Assembly (NCBI RefSeq): GCF_000820085.1
Contig: NZ_CDBN01000015.1
Coordinates: 155,363-219,362 of the forward strand
Direction: 5' to 3'
DNA length: 64,000 nucleotides
Source: Aeromonas sanarellii
Lineage (GTDB): Bacteria > Pseudomonadota > Gammaproteobacteria > Enterobacterales > Aeromonadaceae
The notes beneath the pieces were generated by a model, which was not told the DNA's origin, did no database searches, and saw only the letters and a program-made list of their open reading frames with translations. A program made the position numbers and the translations under genes. Positions 18,240-27,728 of this stretch are shown here, one piece after another (position 1 is the first letter of the stretch; each line of letters opens with the position of its first letter).

Positions 18240-19976
18240 TCAATTGCCGGTCACATCCGGACCACAGTTGTTGGTATTGGCCGGGTTGACACTGTTGTTG
18301 ATGAAGGTCACTTCCCCTGCCGGTTGATAGTCGGCAGCGTGGATCACCTGCTTGGACTCCATGTACTCCTTCAGCACCCCCGCATCGACCAGACCAGCAT
18401 TGATGGTGTTGATGACGGGATACTTGTCCCCGCCAGCGGCGCTGAAGCTCGGGATGGCGAAGCTGTAAGTGGCATTGGCATCGAACGCCTTGCCGCCTAT
18501 GGTGCTGATGGTGACGCTCTGGGCGCTGCAGTTGACCTCCATGCTGATGCCGCCAAACTGGGGATAGCCGCCGCCGGTCAGGGTGGCCACCTTGCCGAGA
18601 TAGTCCACGAGATCGCTGCCCTTCATGGTGGCCTTATTGACCGTATTGCCAAACGGGTGGACGGTCAGCACGTCACGATAGGCAATATCGCCGGTCTGGA
18701 TGGAGGCACGTACCCCGCCCGAGTTCACAATGCCAAAATCAGCGCTCAGCTTTTGCGCCGTGGCCGTGGTAATAAGGCGTCCCAGATTGGTTTGCATATA
18801 ACGGACCGTCTTGCGTTCCCCCATCAGGAGATCATCCGTGGAGGCAATTTTCACGCCCAGTTCGGCCTCTCCCTTTTCCTGGAATACTTGCAAGGTCGCG
18901 TTCAGCTCGGGATCCTTGATTATTTCGTCCTGAATGAACTGAACATTTCCGTTATCATCTTTAATGGCGTTGTTTTTCCCATCGCGCTGCACCAGATTGA
19001 CCGGAATAAGCTCGTAGCCTGTCAATGTCAGCTTGCCATTCTGATAATCAAACTGGGCACGCCCCACATATTTTCCCCACTCGTGGGCCTGCATGATCCA
19101 GGTACCGTTCTGCTGATCCGGCTGACAGTCGTCGCCCGGCTTGAAGTCCGCATACTGGTCCGGCGTGCCCGGCTCCATGCAGACCGGGTTCTGGGAGTGG
19201 CCGCCGATGATGGCATCCAGGGTGCCGGCCGGCAGTGCGCGGGCCATCTCCACATCCCCGGGCGCGTTGCTGCCGTGCTGGCCATCCGCATAGTGGCCCA
19301 TGTGGGTGATGGCGAAGACCAGGTTCGCCTCCTTGCGGTCGCGGATCTCCTTGCCCAGCTTGCCCGCCTCCGTGGTCGGATCGCGGAACTCCAGGGTCTT
19401 GACGTTGTTGGGATCCACCAGCTGGGCGGTGTCTTCCGTGGTCAGGCCCAGCACGGCCACCTTGAGGCCGTTGTCCAGCTTGAACACCTTGTAGGGATCG
19501 AAGTAGCGCTGACCGCTGGCCTTGTCATAGATGTTGGCGGACAGCATGGGGAACTGGGCCCAGTCACGCTGTTTCTCGAGGACGCTCAAGGGGTTGTCGA
19601 ACTCGTGGTTGCCCACCGCCATGGCATCGTAGCGAATGCTGTTCATGCCGATGAAATCGGGCTCGGCGTCTTGCAGGTCGGACTCGGGCACCCCGGTGTT
19701 CACGTCACCGCCGGAGAGCACCAGCACTTCGCTGCCCGCTGCCTTGGCCTCCGCGCGCAGGCGCTCGACCAGGGTCTTCTGCGCCGCCATGCCATATTCA
19801 CCATCGGCGTTGTGCCAGAAACGGCCGTGGGTATCGTTGGTGTGGAGGACGGTCAGTTTGCAGACATTTTCGGTACAGGGGGCGACACTTTCATTTTGTG
19901 AGGTATTACAGCCGCTCAAGGCGGCGAGTACTGCCAGTGCGATACTTCCTTTGACCAATTTATAATTCATTTCCAT
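18240..19976 (-). CDS. ushA: UshA/NutA-type 5'-nucleotidase lipoprotein
   Basis: Cell-surface or periplasmic hydrolase releasing nucleosides from nucleotides (and UMP-sugars in UshA). The 578-residue protein starts with a lipoprotein signal (LSGC, Cys about residue 23), as in Vibrio NutA rather than E. coli UshA. The metallophosphatase domain shows LTVLHTNDTHGRF, LSGGDVNTG, AVGNHEFD and the ITHMGH and GGHSQNP motifs. The C-terminal nucleotidase domain has FGIVNSGGVRASI and the NTVNKATMKG region. An alternative ATG lies at 19970. A roughly 200-bp patch (about 18840-19060) is clearly more AT-rich than the flanks. Confidence 0.92.
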   Translation of the reverse strand: MEMNYKLVKGSIALAVLAALSGCNTSQNESVAPCTENVCKLTVLHTNDTHGRFWHNADGEYGMAAQKTLVERLRAEAKAAGSEVLVLSGGDVNTGVPESDLQDAEPDFIGMNSIRYDAMAVGNHEFDNPLSVLEKQRDWAQFPMLSANIYDKASGQRYFDPYKVFKLDNGLKVAVLGLTTEDTAQLVDPNNVKTLEFRDPTTEAGKLGKEIRDRKEANLVFAITHMGHYADGQHGSNAPGDVEMARALPAGTLDAIIGGHSQNPVCMEPGTPDQYADFKPGDDCQPDQQNGTWIMQAHEWGKYVGRAQFDYQNGKLTLTGYELIPVNLVQRDGKNNAIKDDNGNVQFIQDEIIKDPELNATLQVFQEKGEAELGVKIASTDDLLMGERKTVRYMQTNLGRLITTATAQKLSADFGIVNSGGVRASIQTGDIAYRDVLTVHPFGNTVNKATMKGSDLVDYLGKVATLTGGGYPQFGGISMEVNCSAQSVTISTIGGKAFDANATYSFAIPSFSAAGGDKYPVINTINAGLVDAGVLKEYMESKQVIHAADYQPAGEVTFINNSVNPANTNNCGPDVTGN

Positions 19977-20219
19977 ATCACCTTGTTATTTTGTTATTGG
20001 ATGACCCCTTCTTGGGTCGGGCGGTAATATAACAAACAACATGTGACGGTTTTTCATCGGCGACTCACAAATTCCGCCAAATGTGATCATTCGCGCAACC
20101 TGTTTCCCCTATTTGGCTCAGCCACCGCTGTGCCAGCCGCGCATTTCGCCGCGACATGGCAGCCCGCCGGAAACAGTTATGGCATACTGCCCGCCAATCA
20201 ATGCCAAGGAGTGCCTGGA

Positions 20220-20558
20220 ATGGCCAAGTACGACAAAATTTCCCCCGAGACCCAGCAGGAGGCGATGAAGATCGCCCGCGCCAACCAGAAGCCGGGGCAG
20301 ACCAAGGAGCAGACCCAGCTGATCGCCCATGGGATCCAGAAGGGCATAGACGAATACAAGAAACAGATGAAGGCCAAGGCCCGGGAGGCCAGCCGCCAGA
20401 AGAAGCTGCAAGCCAGGGCGAAGCAGGCCCCCCGAGAGGTACAGGAGGAGGAGAACGAGGTCGAGGTGATCGAGATCCCCCGCCAGCACCCGCTGCCCTG
20501 GGTCTTGCTGGGACTGAGCTGGCTGGCGTTTGCCTGCCTCTGGTTCTGGCTGCGCTGA
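20220..20558 (+). CDS. DUF2956-type small membrane-anchored protein
   Basis: A 112-residue protein of the DUF2956 type: an N-terminal MAKYDKISPETQQEAMKIAR motif, a long charged Lys/Gln/Glu-rich helical region and one C-terminal membrane segment (WVLLGLSWLAFACLWFWLR) ending at the last residue. This suggests a tail-anchored inner-membrane protein. AAGGAG lies eight bases before the ATG at 20220. Function unknown. A hairpin overlaps the stop codon. Confidence 0.8.
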   Translation: MAKYDKISPETQQEAMKIARANQKPGQTKEQTQLIAHGIQKGIDEYKKQMKAKAREASRQKKLQARAKQAPREVQEEENEVEVIEIPRQHPLPWVLLGLSWLAFACLWFWLR

Positions 20559-20590
20559 TCCCGTCTTGGGCAAACCTTTGCCCTGGGATC
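20557..20590 (+). terminator. Hairpin after the DUF2956 gene
   Basis: GATCCC...GGGATC outer stem enclosing GGGCAAA/TTTGCCC. It begins at the stop codon and lacks a T-tract, so it is a possible transcript end or stabiliser. Confidence 0.4.
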
Positions 20591-20675
20591 GGCCTCACAG
20601 CCCGGGAGCGGGGAACTGGTCATCCCTCGCCCGGACTGCTTACACTCTGCCCCCCTTGTCTGGAGACCCCTCATC

Positions 20676-21011
20676 ATGAATCCGGCCCCGCTCTACCTGC
20701 TGGCTCCCCTTGCCCTCTTCCTCGTGACCCTGGTGCTCTATCGCATCTCCCCGCTGCGGGCGGTCGCCGCCGGGCACGCCCGCTGGTTTATCCTGCCCGC
20801 GTTCACCCTCTTCATCCTGCTCATCATCATCAACGGGGCGGCCGATCCCGCCTCGCGCAATCCGGCCTTCCACTGGCTGATGCCGGGGCTGGGCTTCGCC
20901 CTCAGCCTGTTCCCGGCCCTGCCCAAGGCGCTGGTGCCGCGCCTGGCCATCAAGGAGGGGGCCTTCGCCGCCCTCGGCCTGATGCTGATGAGCCTGGCCA
21001 TGGTCTACTGA
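20676..21011 (+). CDS. Small polytopic membrane protein of unknown function
   Basis: A 111-residue, strongly hydrophobic protein with about four membrane segments (LYLLAPLALFLVTLVLYRI, WFILPAFTLFILLIIING, FHWLMPGLGFALSLFPALP and AALGLMLMSLAMVY). I do not recognise the family. GGAG lies ten bases before the ATG. It is followed by a 10-bp hairpin and stands between two other small uncharacterised plus-strand genes, which may or may not be cotranscribed. Confidence 0.7.
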   Translation: MNPAPLYLLAPLALFLVTLVLYRISPLRAVAAGHARWFILPAFTLFILLIIINGAADPASRNPAFHWLMPGLGFALSLFPALPKALVPRLAIKEGAFAALGLMLMSLAMVY

Positions 21012-21032
21012 CTCAGCCATATGGACATGACT

Positions 21033-21062
21033 CAAGGGGCGCTCTGTGACGGGCGCCCCTTG
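21033..21062. terminator. Hairpin after the small membrane protein gene
   Basis: CAAGGGGCGC and GCGCCCCTTG form a perfect 10-bp stem with a ten-base loop. A weak T/A-rich stretch follows, so it is a possible terminator. Confidence 0.5.
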
Positions 21063-21117
21063 TACAAACAATGGTCGGCAGGCATCTTGGTGAGTGGATA
21101 ACCGGCAAGGAGGCCAG

Positions 21118-21984
21118 ATGGACAGTCCGCCCGATTTCATGGCGCAGTGGGATTACCAGGATCCCGCCGCCAGCGCCCTGCGTTTTCATGCCCTGCTGCC
21201 CGAGGCGCGCGCAGCCGGCCTGCAGTGCGAACTGGAACTGCTCACCCAGATAGCCCGCACCCACTCCCTGCAACGCCAGTTTGCACAGGCGCACCAACTG
21301 CTCGACGAGATAGAACCCCGCCTCACCGAGACCACCCCGAGGGCCCGCCTGCGCGTCCTGCTGGAGCGCGGTCGCACCTTCAACTCCGCCGGCGACAAGG
21401 CCAGCGCCAGAGCCCTGTTTGAACAGGCCTGGCAGCAGGGACTCAAGCACAAGGAGTTATATCTTGCCATCGACGCCGCCCACATGATCGCCATCGCCGC
21501 CCCGCTGGAGGAGCAGAGCCGCTGGCACCAGCTGGCGATGGAGCTGGCCGAGCGCAGTACCGATACAAAGGCGCGCGGCTGGCTCGCCACCCTCTACAAC
21601 AATCAGGGCTGGACCCTGTTCGAGCTGGGGCGCCTCGACGAGGCCATCGCCTGTCAGCAGAAGTGCCTGGCCTGGCACGAGGGGCACAACAATCAGGGCA
21701 AGGCCTTTATCGCCCGCTGGAGCCTGGCGCGCCTGAGCCGGGCCCAGGGGTTGCACGAGCAGGCCATGGCGGCACTGGCTCAGTTGCGGGCCGACATGGC
21801 CGCCGCCGGAGCTCCCGAGGACGGCTATCTGTTTGAAGAGCTGGGGGAGAATGCCCTGGTGCTGGAGGATACGGCTGCGGCCGAATACTTTGCCCGCGCC
21901 TGGTTTCTGCTGTCACAGGATGAGTGGTTCACCGCCAACGAGGCAGAGCGGCTGGCCAGGCTCAAGCGCCTCGCCAAGCTCTAG
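21118..21984 (+). CDS. Tetratricopeptide-repeat protein
   Basis: A 288-residue, all-helical, soluble protein without a signal peptide. It has TPR-like units such as LLTQIARTHSLQRQFAQAHQLLDEI, GRTFNSAGDKASARALFEQAWQQG and YNNQGWTLFELGRLDEAIACQQKCL, the last being the clearest TPR. AGGAGG precedes the ATG at 21118, so I prefer it to an upstream in-frame GTG (21094). TPR proteins act as binding scaffolds; no partner is suggested by the neighbours. Confidence 0.75.
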   Translation: MDSPPDFMAQWDYQDPAASALRFHALLPEARAAGLQCELELLTQIARTHSLQRQFAQAHQLLDEIEPRLTETTPRARLRVLLERGRTFNSAGDKASARALFEQAWQQGLKHKELYLAIDAAHMIAIAAPLEEQSRWHQLAMELAERSTDTKARGWLATLYNNQGWTLFELGRLDEAIACQQKCLAWHEGHNNQGKAFIARWSLARLSRAQGLHEQAMAALAQLRADMAAAGAPEDGYLFEELGENALVLEDTAAAEYFARAWFLLSQDEWFTANEAERLARLKRLAKL

Positions 21985-21994
21985 CAAGACAACA

Positions 21995-22020
21995 GCGGGG
22001 CGGCCAATTGGCCGCCCCGC
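21995..22020. terminator. Hairpin between the TPR gene and luxO
   Basis: GCGGGGCGGCC/GGCCGCCCCGC, an 11-bp perfect stem with loop AATT between convergent genes. It has no clear T-tract but a suitable position for a bidirectional terminator. Confidence 0.55.
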
Positions 22021-22056
22021 ACATCAGTATGTCTGCCCGGGGGCAGATATGACGGC

Positions 22057-23472
<1,416 letters not shown>

Positions 23473-23569
23473 CCTTGCGCTTGATTTTGTTATCTATTCT
23501 GGGGGCTAGCCGCCGCACACTCAAGACGGGCTCGCGGCTTTCTCCCACCGCCCTCGACGCCACACAAGC

Positions 23570-23596
23570 AAAAACGGCTCCCTGGGGAGCCGTTTT
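23570..23596 (-). terminator. fkpA terminator
   Basis: AAAACGGCTCC/GGAGCCGTTTT, an 11-bp perfect stem with a four-base loop and TTTTT on the minus strand, directly after the fkpA stop codon. Confidence 0.92.
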
Positions 23597-23611
23597 CATC
23601 GCATGATCAGC

Positions 23612-24418
23612 TTATTTCTTGCTGTCGTCGCCATTGGCGGCGGGCTTCTCGATGGCCAGCAGCTCGACGTCGAATACCAGCACGGCGTTGGCCGGGATGG
23701 AGCCGGCACCGTGCTCGCCGTAGGCCAGCTTGGAGGGCAGGAAGAACTTGAACTTGGAACCGACGGGCATCAGCTGCACGCCTTCGGTCCAGCCCGGGAT
23801 CACCTGGTTCAGCGGGAAGGTGGCCGGCTCGCCGCGATCGACGGAGCTGTCGAACTTGGTGCCATCGGTCAGGGTGCCGGTGTAGTGTACCTTGACGATG
23901 TCGGTGGCCTTCGGCTTGGCGCCGTCACCCATCTTCTCCACCAGGTATTGCAGACCGGACTCGGTGCTCTTCACGCCCTCTTTCTTGGCGTTGGCTGCCA
24001 GGTACTCTTCGCCCTTCTTCAGGTTTTCCACGGCGTCCTTGTCGGCCTTGGCCTTGGTCAGCTCGTTGATCTTGGCGTCATATTCCTGCAGAACCTTCTG
24101 GATCTCCTCGTCGGTCATGCTGGCCTTCTTGCCCAGACCGTCGGTGACCCCCTGGAGGATCACGGTATTGTCCAGCTTGATGCCGAGCTCCTGCTGACGC
24201 TCCAGGGTATTGGCGATATAACGACCCATGGAGAGGCCGATCGCATAGCCGGATTGCTCTTCAAAGCTCTTGGCTTCTGCCTTGGGGGCCTCTGCCGACT
24301 TGCTGGCTTCTGCCTTGACCTCTGCGGTATTCGCAGCAGGCTTCTCGTCTTTTTGGCAAGCAGTCAGACCGACGGCAACCGCCGCAGCCAACAGGGACAC
24401 CTTCAGAAAATTGTTCAT
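23612..24418 (-). CDS. fkpA: FkpA, FKBP-type peptidyl-prolyl isomerase, lipoprotein-like signal
   Basis: Envelope chaperone and prolyl cis-trans isomerase. The 268-residue protein equals the known length of Aeromonas FkpA. It has a signal with a lipobox-like LTAC, an Ala/Lys/Glu-rich linker, the N-terminal dimerisation helices (SGYAIGLSMGRYIANTL) and a C-terminal FKBP domain with VHYTGTLTDGTKFDSS, FPLNQVIPGWTEGVQLM and YGEHGAGSIPANAVLVFDVELL. The ATG at 24418 has GGAG six bases upstream. It lies beside slyX and slyD, as in E. coli, with one extra WD40 gene between. Confidence 0.95.
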   Translation of the reverse strand: MNNFLKVSLLAAAVAVGLTACQKDEKPAANTAEVKAEASKSAEAPKAEAKSFEEQSGYAIGLSMGRYIANTLERQQELGIKLDNTVILQGVTDGLGKKASMTDEEIQKVLQEYDAKINELTKAKADKDAVENLKKGEEYLAANAKKEGVKSTESGLQYLVEKMGDGAKPKATDIVKVHYTGTLTDGTKFDSSVDRGEPATFPLNQVIPGWTEGVQLMPVGSKFKFFLPSKLAYGEHGAGSIPANAVLVFDVELLAIEKPAANGDDSKK

Positions 24419-24537
24419 CAGTTTCTCCAAAACTCTAAATACCGCTCTCGGTTCCTTCGTGAAATGAGAGGTTTATCGTGATAAGCGCCTTATACTAACG
24501 CCGTGATCGCAGGTAACGAAAGCATGAGACAGGAAAA

Positions 24538-25506
24538 ATGATCAAAAGTGCCATTTATCTCATCGGTATCTGCCTGATGCTGGCGGGATGCGAACAGAGC
24601 TCGCAGCCCGGTCGGCAGATCCGCCTCGCCGAACAGGGCCTGCTGAGCGCGGATCTCGCGGGCTCCGGCAAGCTGGCCCTGGTCTCCAGCCTGGGTCAGG
24701 GCACTGTGGTGTGGGATCTGGACCAGGGCAAGGAGCGCTGGCGCTGGCGCCAGAGCGACGATCGGGAAGAGTTCGTCACCCTGACCCGCTTCTCCCCTGA
24801 CGACAGCCACGCCATCACCGCCACCCAGGGCACCTTTGCCATCTGGCGCCTGCAGGATGGTCGCTCCCAGGGCTACTACTCCCTGCCCGAGTCCAGCCTG
24901 CGCGATGCGGCGCTCTCGGCGGATGGCCGCCAGGTGCTGATCGGCCGTGCCGACGGCAAGGCGGAGCTGGTGGACACCCAGACCGGCCGCCGGCTGCAGT
25001 TCCTCGGTCACACCGAGCAGGTCAATACCGTGGATCTCTCCGCCAACGGCCGCTACGCCCTCACCGGCGGCAACGACTACAGCGCCTATCTGTGGGATAC
25101 CCGCAGCGGCCAGGTGCTGTGGCGCTTCCACCACGGCGGCCGGGTGGTGATGGCGAGGCTAGACCCCGGCGGGCGCTTCGCCTTCACCGCCGACAGCCGC
25201 CAGGCCAGCATCTGGGATCTGAAAACCGGCAAGGAACACAGCAGGCTGCGGTTCGACCACCGCTTCGAGGTCTACACCAGCGCGCGCTTTGCCAACGACG
25301 GCAACTGGCTCATCACAGGCGCCCCCTCCCGCCAGCTCTCCCTGTGGCGGGTGAGCGACGGCCACCAGCTGCAGAGCTGGCGCGTCTCGCCCCACCCCAG
25401 GGTGAAACCGCCGAGCGCTGTGGTCTACGGCGTGGCTTTGCGCGACAATGGCCACCTCGTCAGCGCCAGCTCCAGCGGCCTGGCCGAAATCTGGACTATC
25501 AAGTAA
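24538..25506 (+). CDS. WD40-repeat lipoprotein
   Basis: A 322-residue putative lipoprotein (signal MIKSAIYLIGICLMLAGC, lipobox LAGC, Cys18) made of WD40-type beta-propeller repeats ending WDL, WRL, WDT, WDL, WRV and WTI (for example YALTGGNDYSAYLWDTRSG). Such propellers bind partner proteins; no enzymatic residues are seen. AGGAAAA precedes the ATG. It is 14 bp from slyX and probably cotranscribed with it. Function unknown, but the pairing with slyX suggests an old association. Confidence 0.85.
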   Translation: MIKSAIYLIGICLMLAGCEQSSQPGRQIRLAEQGLLSADLAGSGKLALVSSLGQGTVVWDLDQGKERWRWRQSDDREEFVTLTRFSPDDSHAITATQGTFAIWRLQDGRSQGYYSLPESSLRDAALSADGRQVLIGRADGKAELVDTQTGRRLQFLGHTEQVNTVDLSANGRYALTGGNDYSAYLWDTRSGQVLWRFHHGGRVVMARLDPGGRFAFTADSRQASIWDLKTGKEHSRLRFDHRFEVYTSARFANDGNWLITGAPSRQLSLWRVSDGHQLQSWRVSPHPRVKPPSAVVYGVALRDNGHLVSASSSGLAEIWTIK

Positions 25507-25520
25507 GGACCCAAAGGCCC

Positions 25521-25736
25521 ATGAGTCAGCAACTAAACGATCGCCTCGAAACCCTGGAAAGCCGCCTCGCCTATGCCGAATACACGGTGGAGCAGCTCAA
25601 CGATGAAGTCACCACCCAGGGCCGCGAGCTGGATCGGCTCAAGCACCAGATCCATCTGCTGGTGGAGAAGCTGCAGAGCGTGCAGCCGAGCCAGATTGCC
25701 AGCATGGCCGAAGAGACCCCGCCCCCGCACTACTGA
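25521..25736 (+). CDS. slyX: SlyX family protein
   Basis: A 71-residue coiled-coil protein of the SlyX family: MSQQLNDRLETLESRLAYAE with heptad-like leucines through EQLNDEVTTQGRELDRLKHQIHLL, ending in the family-typical PPPHY. Function is unknown in E. coli too, where it is encoded next to slyD. It starts 14 bp after the WD40 lipoprotein gene and is followed by a strong terminator. Confidence 0.92.
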   Translation: MSQQLNDRLETLESRLAYAEYTVEQLNDEVTTQGRELDRLKHQIHLLVEKLQSVQPSQIASMAEETPPPHY

Positions 25737-25747
25737 GTGCCAGCCAT

Positions 25748-25778
25748 GAAAAAACCCGCACCATGCGCGGGTTTTTTT
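25748..25778. terminator. Bidirectional terminator between slyX and slyD
   Basis: AAAACCCGC/GCGGGTTTT stem with a T-run on the plus strand and a matching run of T on the minus strand, between the convergent ends of slyX and slyD. Confidence 0.9.
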
Positions 25779-25797
25779 ATCATCGGCCAGGCCGAAA

Positions 25798-26430
25798 TCA
25801 GTGGTGATGGCCCTTGCCACCGCAACCGCCGCCACCGCAGCAGCCGCCGTGACCATGCTCATCGCCGTGGTCGTGACCGTGATCGTGGCCGTGACCACCA
25901 CAGCAACCGCCGTGGCCATGGTCGTGATCATGATCGTGGTCATGACCATGGTCGTGACCGCAACCACCGGCACCGTGCACGTGGCCGTGGGCCAGCTCTT
26001 CGGCGGTGGCGGCACGCACGTCCTTGATCTCGACCTTGAAGCCCAGGGTCACGCCGGCCAGGGGATGGTTGCCATCCACCTTGACGAACTCCTCGGACAC
26101 CTCGATGACGGTCACCGGACGGTGGCCATCGTCGGTCTCGGCCACAAAAGTATCCCCTTCAGACACTTCCATGCCATCGAACAACTCGCCGGGCACTTCC
26201 TGCACCAGGTTCTCGTCATACTCGCCATAGGCCTGGCTCGGCGTCAGGGTGACGTCGAATGCCTCGCCCACGCTGCGACCTTCCAGCTCGGCTTCGAGGC
26301 CGGAGACCAGGTAACGGGTGCCGTGCAGATACACCAGCGGCTCTTTACCGACTGTGGTGTCGATGACTTCACCGTGTTCGTCGGTGACCGTGTATTCCAG
26401 CGTAACCACGCTCAGGGGAGCTACTTTCAT
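25798..26430 (-). CDS. slyD: SlyD, FKBP-type prolyl isomerase and nickel metallochaperone
   Basis: Cytoplasmic prolyl isomerase/chaperone that supplies nickel to hydrogenase maturation in E. coli. The 210-residue protein has the split FKBP domain with inserted flap (VVTLEYTVTDEHGEVIDTT, YLVSGLEAELEGRSVGE, NHPLAGVTLGFKVEI) and an unusually long C-terminal tail of about 65 residues. The tail is almost entirely His, Gly, Asp and Cys (CGHDHGHDHDHDHDHGHGG, CCGG repeated), the metal-binding region. The matching DNA is a simple-sequence-like stretch at 25800-25980 and may vary in length between strains. Confidence 0.95.
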   Translation of the reverse strand: MKVAPLSVVTLEYTVTDEHGEVIDTTVGKEPLVYLHGTRYLVSGLEAELEGRSVGEAFDVTLTPSQAYGEYDENLVQEVPGELFDGMEVSEGDTFVAETDDGHRPVTVIEVSEEFVKVDGNHPLAGVTLGFKVEIKDVRAATAEELAHGHVHGAGGCGHDHGHDHDHDHDHGHGGCCGGHGHDHGHDHGDEHGHGGCCGGGGCGGKGHHH

Positions 26431-26652
26431 GTCAGGGATCCTGCGGATAGAAAAAAACGGGCCCAGAATACCTTAAAAAGGTGGCCAAGCATATGATCTG
26501 CCCCGCCCCGTCGTGCTGAAAAAGTCGGCAGTCCGGCACGGGTCTGATCTCACCCCGGCTATTCCCGAGAGGCCCTCACTCGCGGCGAGGCGCGACAAAC
26601 GCACACCCTGCATCGTGCATGCCTTCGCTCAATGCCCCCATCCGGCAGCCCA

Positions 26653-26859
26653 TCATTCGGGACGAAACACCCCGATGACCTGCTCCGCCTCGCGGGTCGC
26701 CTTGTCCACCTCGGCCTGGGTCTGCACCTGGGTATCCCCGCAGTCGACACAGGTCACCTTCTCGACTCCATGCTCCATATACAGCATCATGGTGTCCATC
26801 TTGCCGCACGCCGGGCACACTGCCCCGGCAATGAAGCGCTTTTTACGTCTGGTTTCCAT
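26653..26859 (-). CDS. yheV: YheV family zinc-ribbon protein
   Basis: A 68-residue protein with two Cys pairs in a zinc-ribbon arrangement (CPACGK near residue 15 and CVDCGD near 37) and the family ending EQVIGVFRPE, like E. coli YheV (EQVIGIFHP). GGAGG lies eight bases before the ATG. In E. coli yheV also lies near slyX/slyD. Function unknown. It is 222 bp upstream of slyD; no gene is seen in that gap. Confidence 0.9.
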   Translation of the reverse strand: METRRKKRFIAGAVCPACGKMDTMMLYMEHGVEKVTCVDCGDTQVQTQAEVDKATREAEQVIGVFRPE

Positions 26860-26898
26860 TTTTGTTACCTCCGGGCAGCATCATATCAGGGTTTTTAC

Positions 26899-27585
26899 AT
26901 GCATCACGCCATCGAGTATCAGCATTTTTCCACTCCCAGCCTCCAGGTCGGCCCCCGCAAACGCTCCCCCATGGGCCAGTTGCTGCGCGTCACCCGGGGG
27001 GCGGCACTGCTGAGACTCGGCGCCCACGAGCTGCTGCTGACCGAGGGCAGCCACTTCTGGCTCTGCGCCGATGCCCTCGCCGCCCTGACGCCCCTTGCGG
27101 GTTGCCAATACGATCTGCTGGCCTGCTCCGTGCGGGTGGCGCAGCCGGCCCAGGCCGGCTGGTTGCAGGCGAGCCCGCTGATGGATGCCCTGCTGGACAA
27201 CCTGGCCACCTGGTTGCGCCCCCGCGACTGGCAGGGCCCCTTTGGCGAGCGCCTGCGCATTCTGGGGGACGAGCTGCAGGCATGCGTCCTGGCGCCGCAG
27301 CCGGACACCGCGCTGCAAACCGCCTGGCAGGCGCTGGCCAGCCAGCAACCGGGCAGCGACACGGCCTGGCAGGCCCTGCTTGCCGAGCGCGGTCTCGGTG
27401 GGCCAGACGCCCAGGCCCTGCAGGAACAGTGGCGACTGCTGCAGGGGGTTCGCCTGCGTCGAAGCGGCAGCACGCCGGCCCAGGTGGTGGCCAGGCTGGG
27501 CTACCGGGATGACGCGGCGCTGGCCGAGGCCTCCCTGCGGTGGCTGGGTCACGCCCTCGACGCCGAGCCCTCGCCCTCCCGCTGA
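26899..27585 (+). CDS. AraC-like transcriptional regulator, divergent
   Basis: A 228-residue protein that resembles AraC-family regulators: an N-terminal cupin-like half (LLRVTRGAALLRLGAHELLLTEGSHFWL) and a C-terminal region with two helix-turn-helix-like segments. The second (GSTPAQVVARLGYRDDAALAEASLRWLG) matches the family motif reasonably. The first is weak. AGGG lies seven bases before the ATG. It is divergent from yheV with 39 bp between starts. The target is unknown; family assignment is moderate because most of the protein is poorly conserved. Confidence 0.65.
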   Translation: MHHAIEYQHFSTPSLQVGPRKRSPMGQLLRVTRGAALLRLGAHELLLTEGSHFWLCADALAALTPLAGCQYDLLACSVRVAQPAQAGWLQASPLMDALLDNLATWLRPRDWQGPFGERLRILGDELQACVLAPQPDTALQTAWQALASQQPGSDTAWQALLAERGLGGPDAQALQEQWRLLQGVRLRRSGSTPAQVVARLGYRDDAALAEASLRWLGHALDAEPSPSR

Positions 27586-27728
27586 GCCAGACGACAAAAT
27601 AAAAGATGGTGAAAGGGATCCAGTTTTGCGGCGTGCGGTCGCTAACAACGAAGGAGTCATCCTTGTCACCATCCTCTATGCTGAACACCAGATTGACCGT
27701 CACCGACTAGATCAACAGGACATCCGCC

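Noticed and set aside
19977..20120. CRP sites upstream of the 5'-nucleotidase gene
   Set aside because: Several isolated TGTGA or TCACA half-sites but none in a proper six-base-spaced pair.
23473..23570. Possible qrr RNA upstream of luxO
   Set aside because: Neither the conserved Qrr central sequence nor a separate terminator was found; the only terminator here belongs to fkpA.
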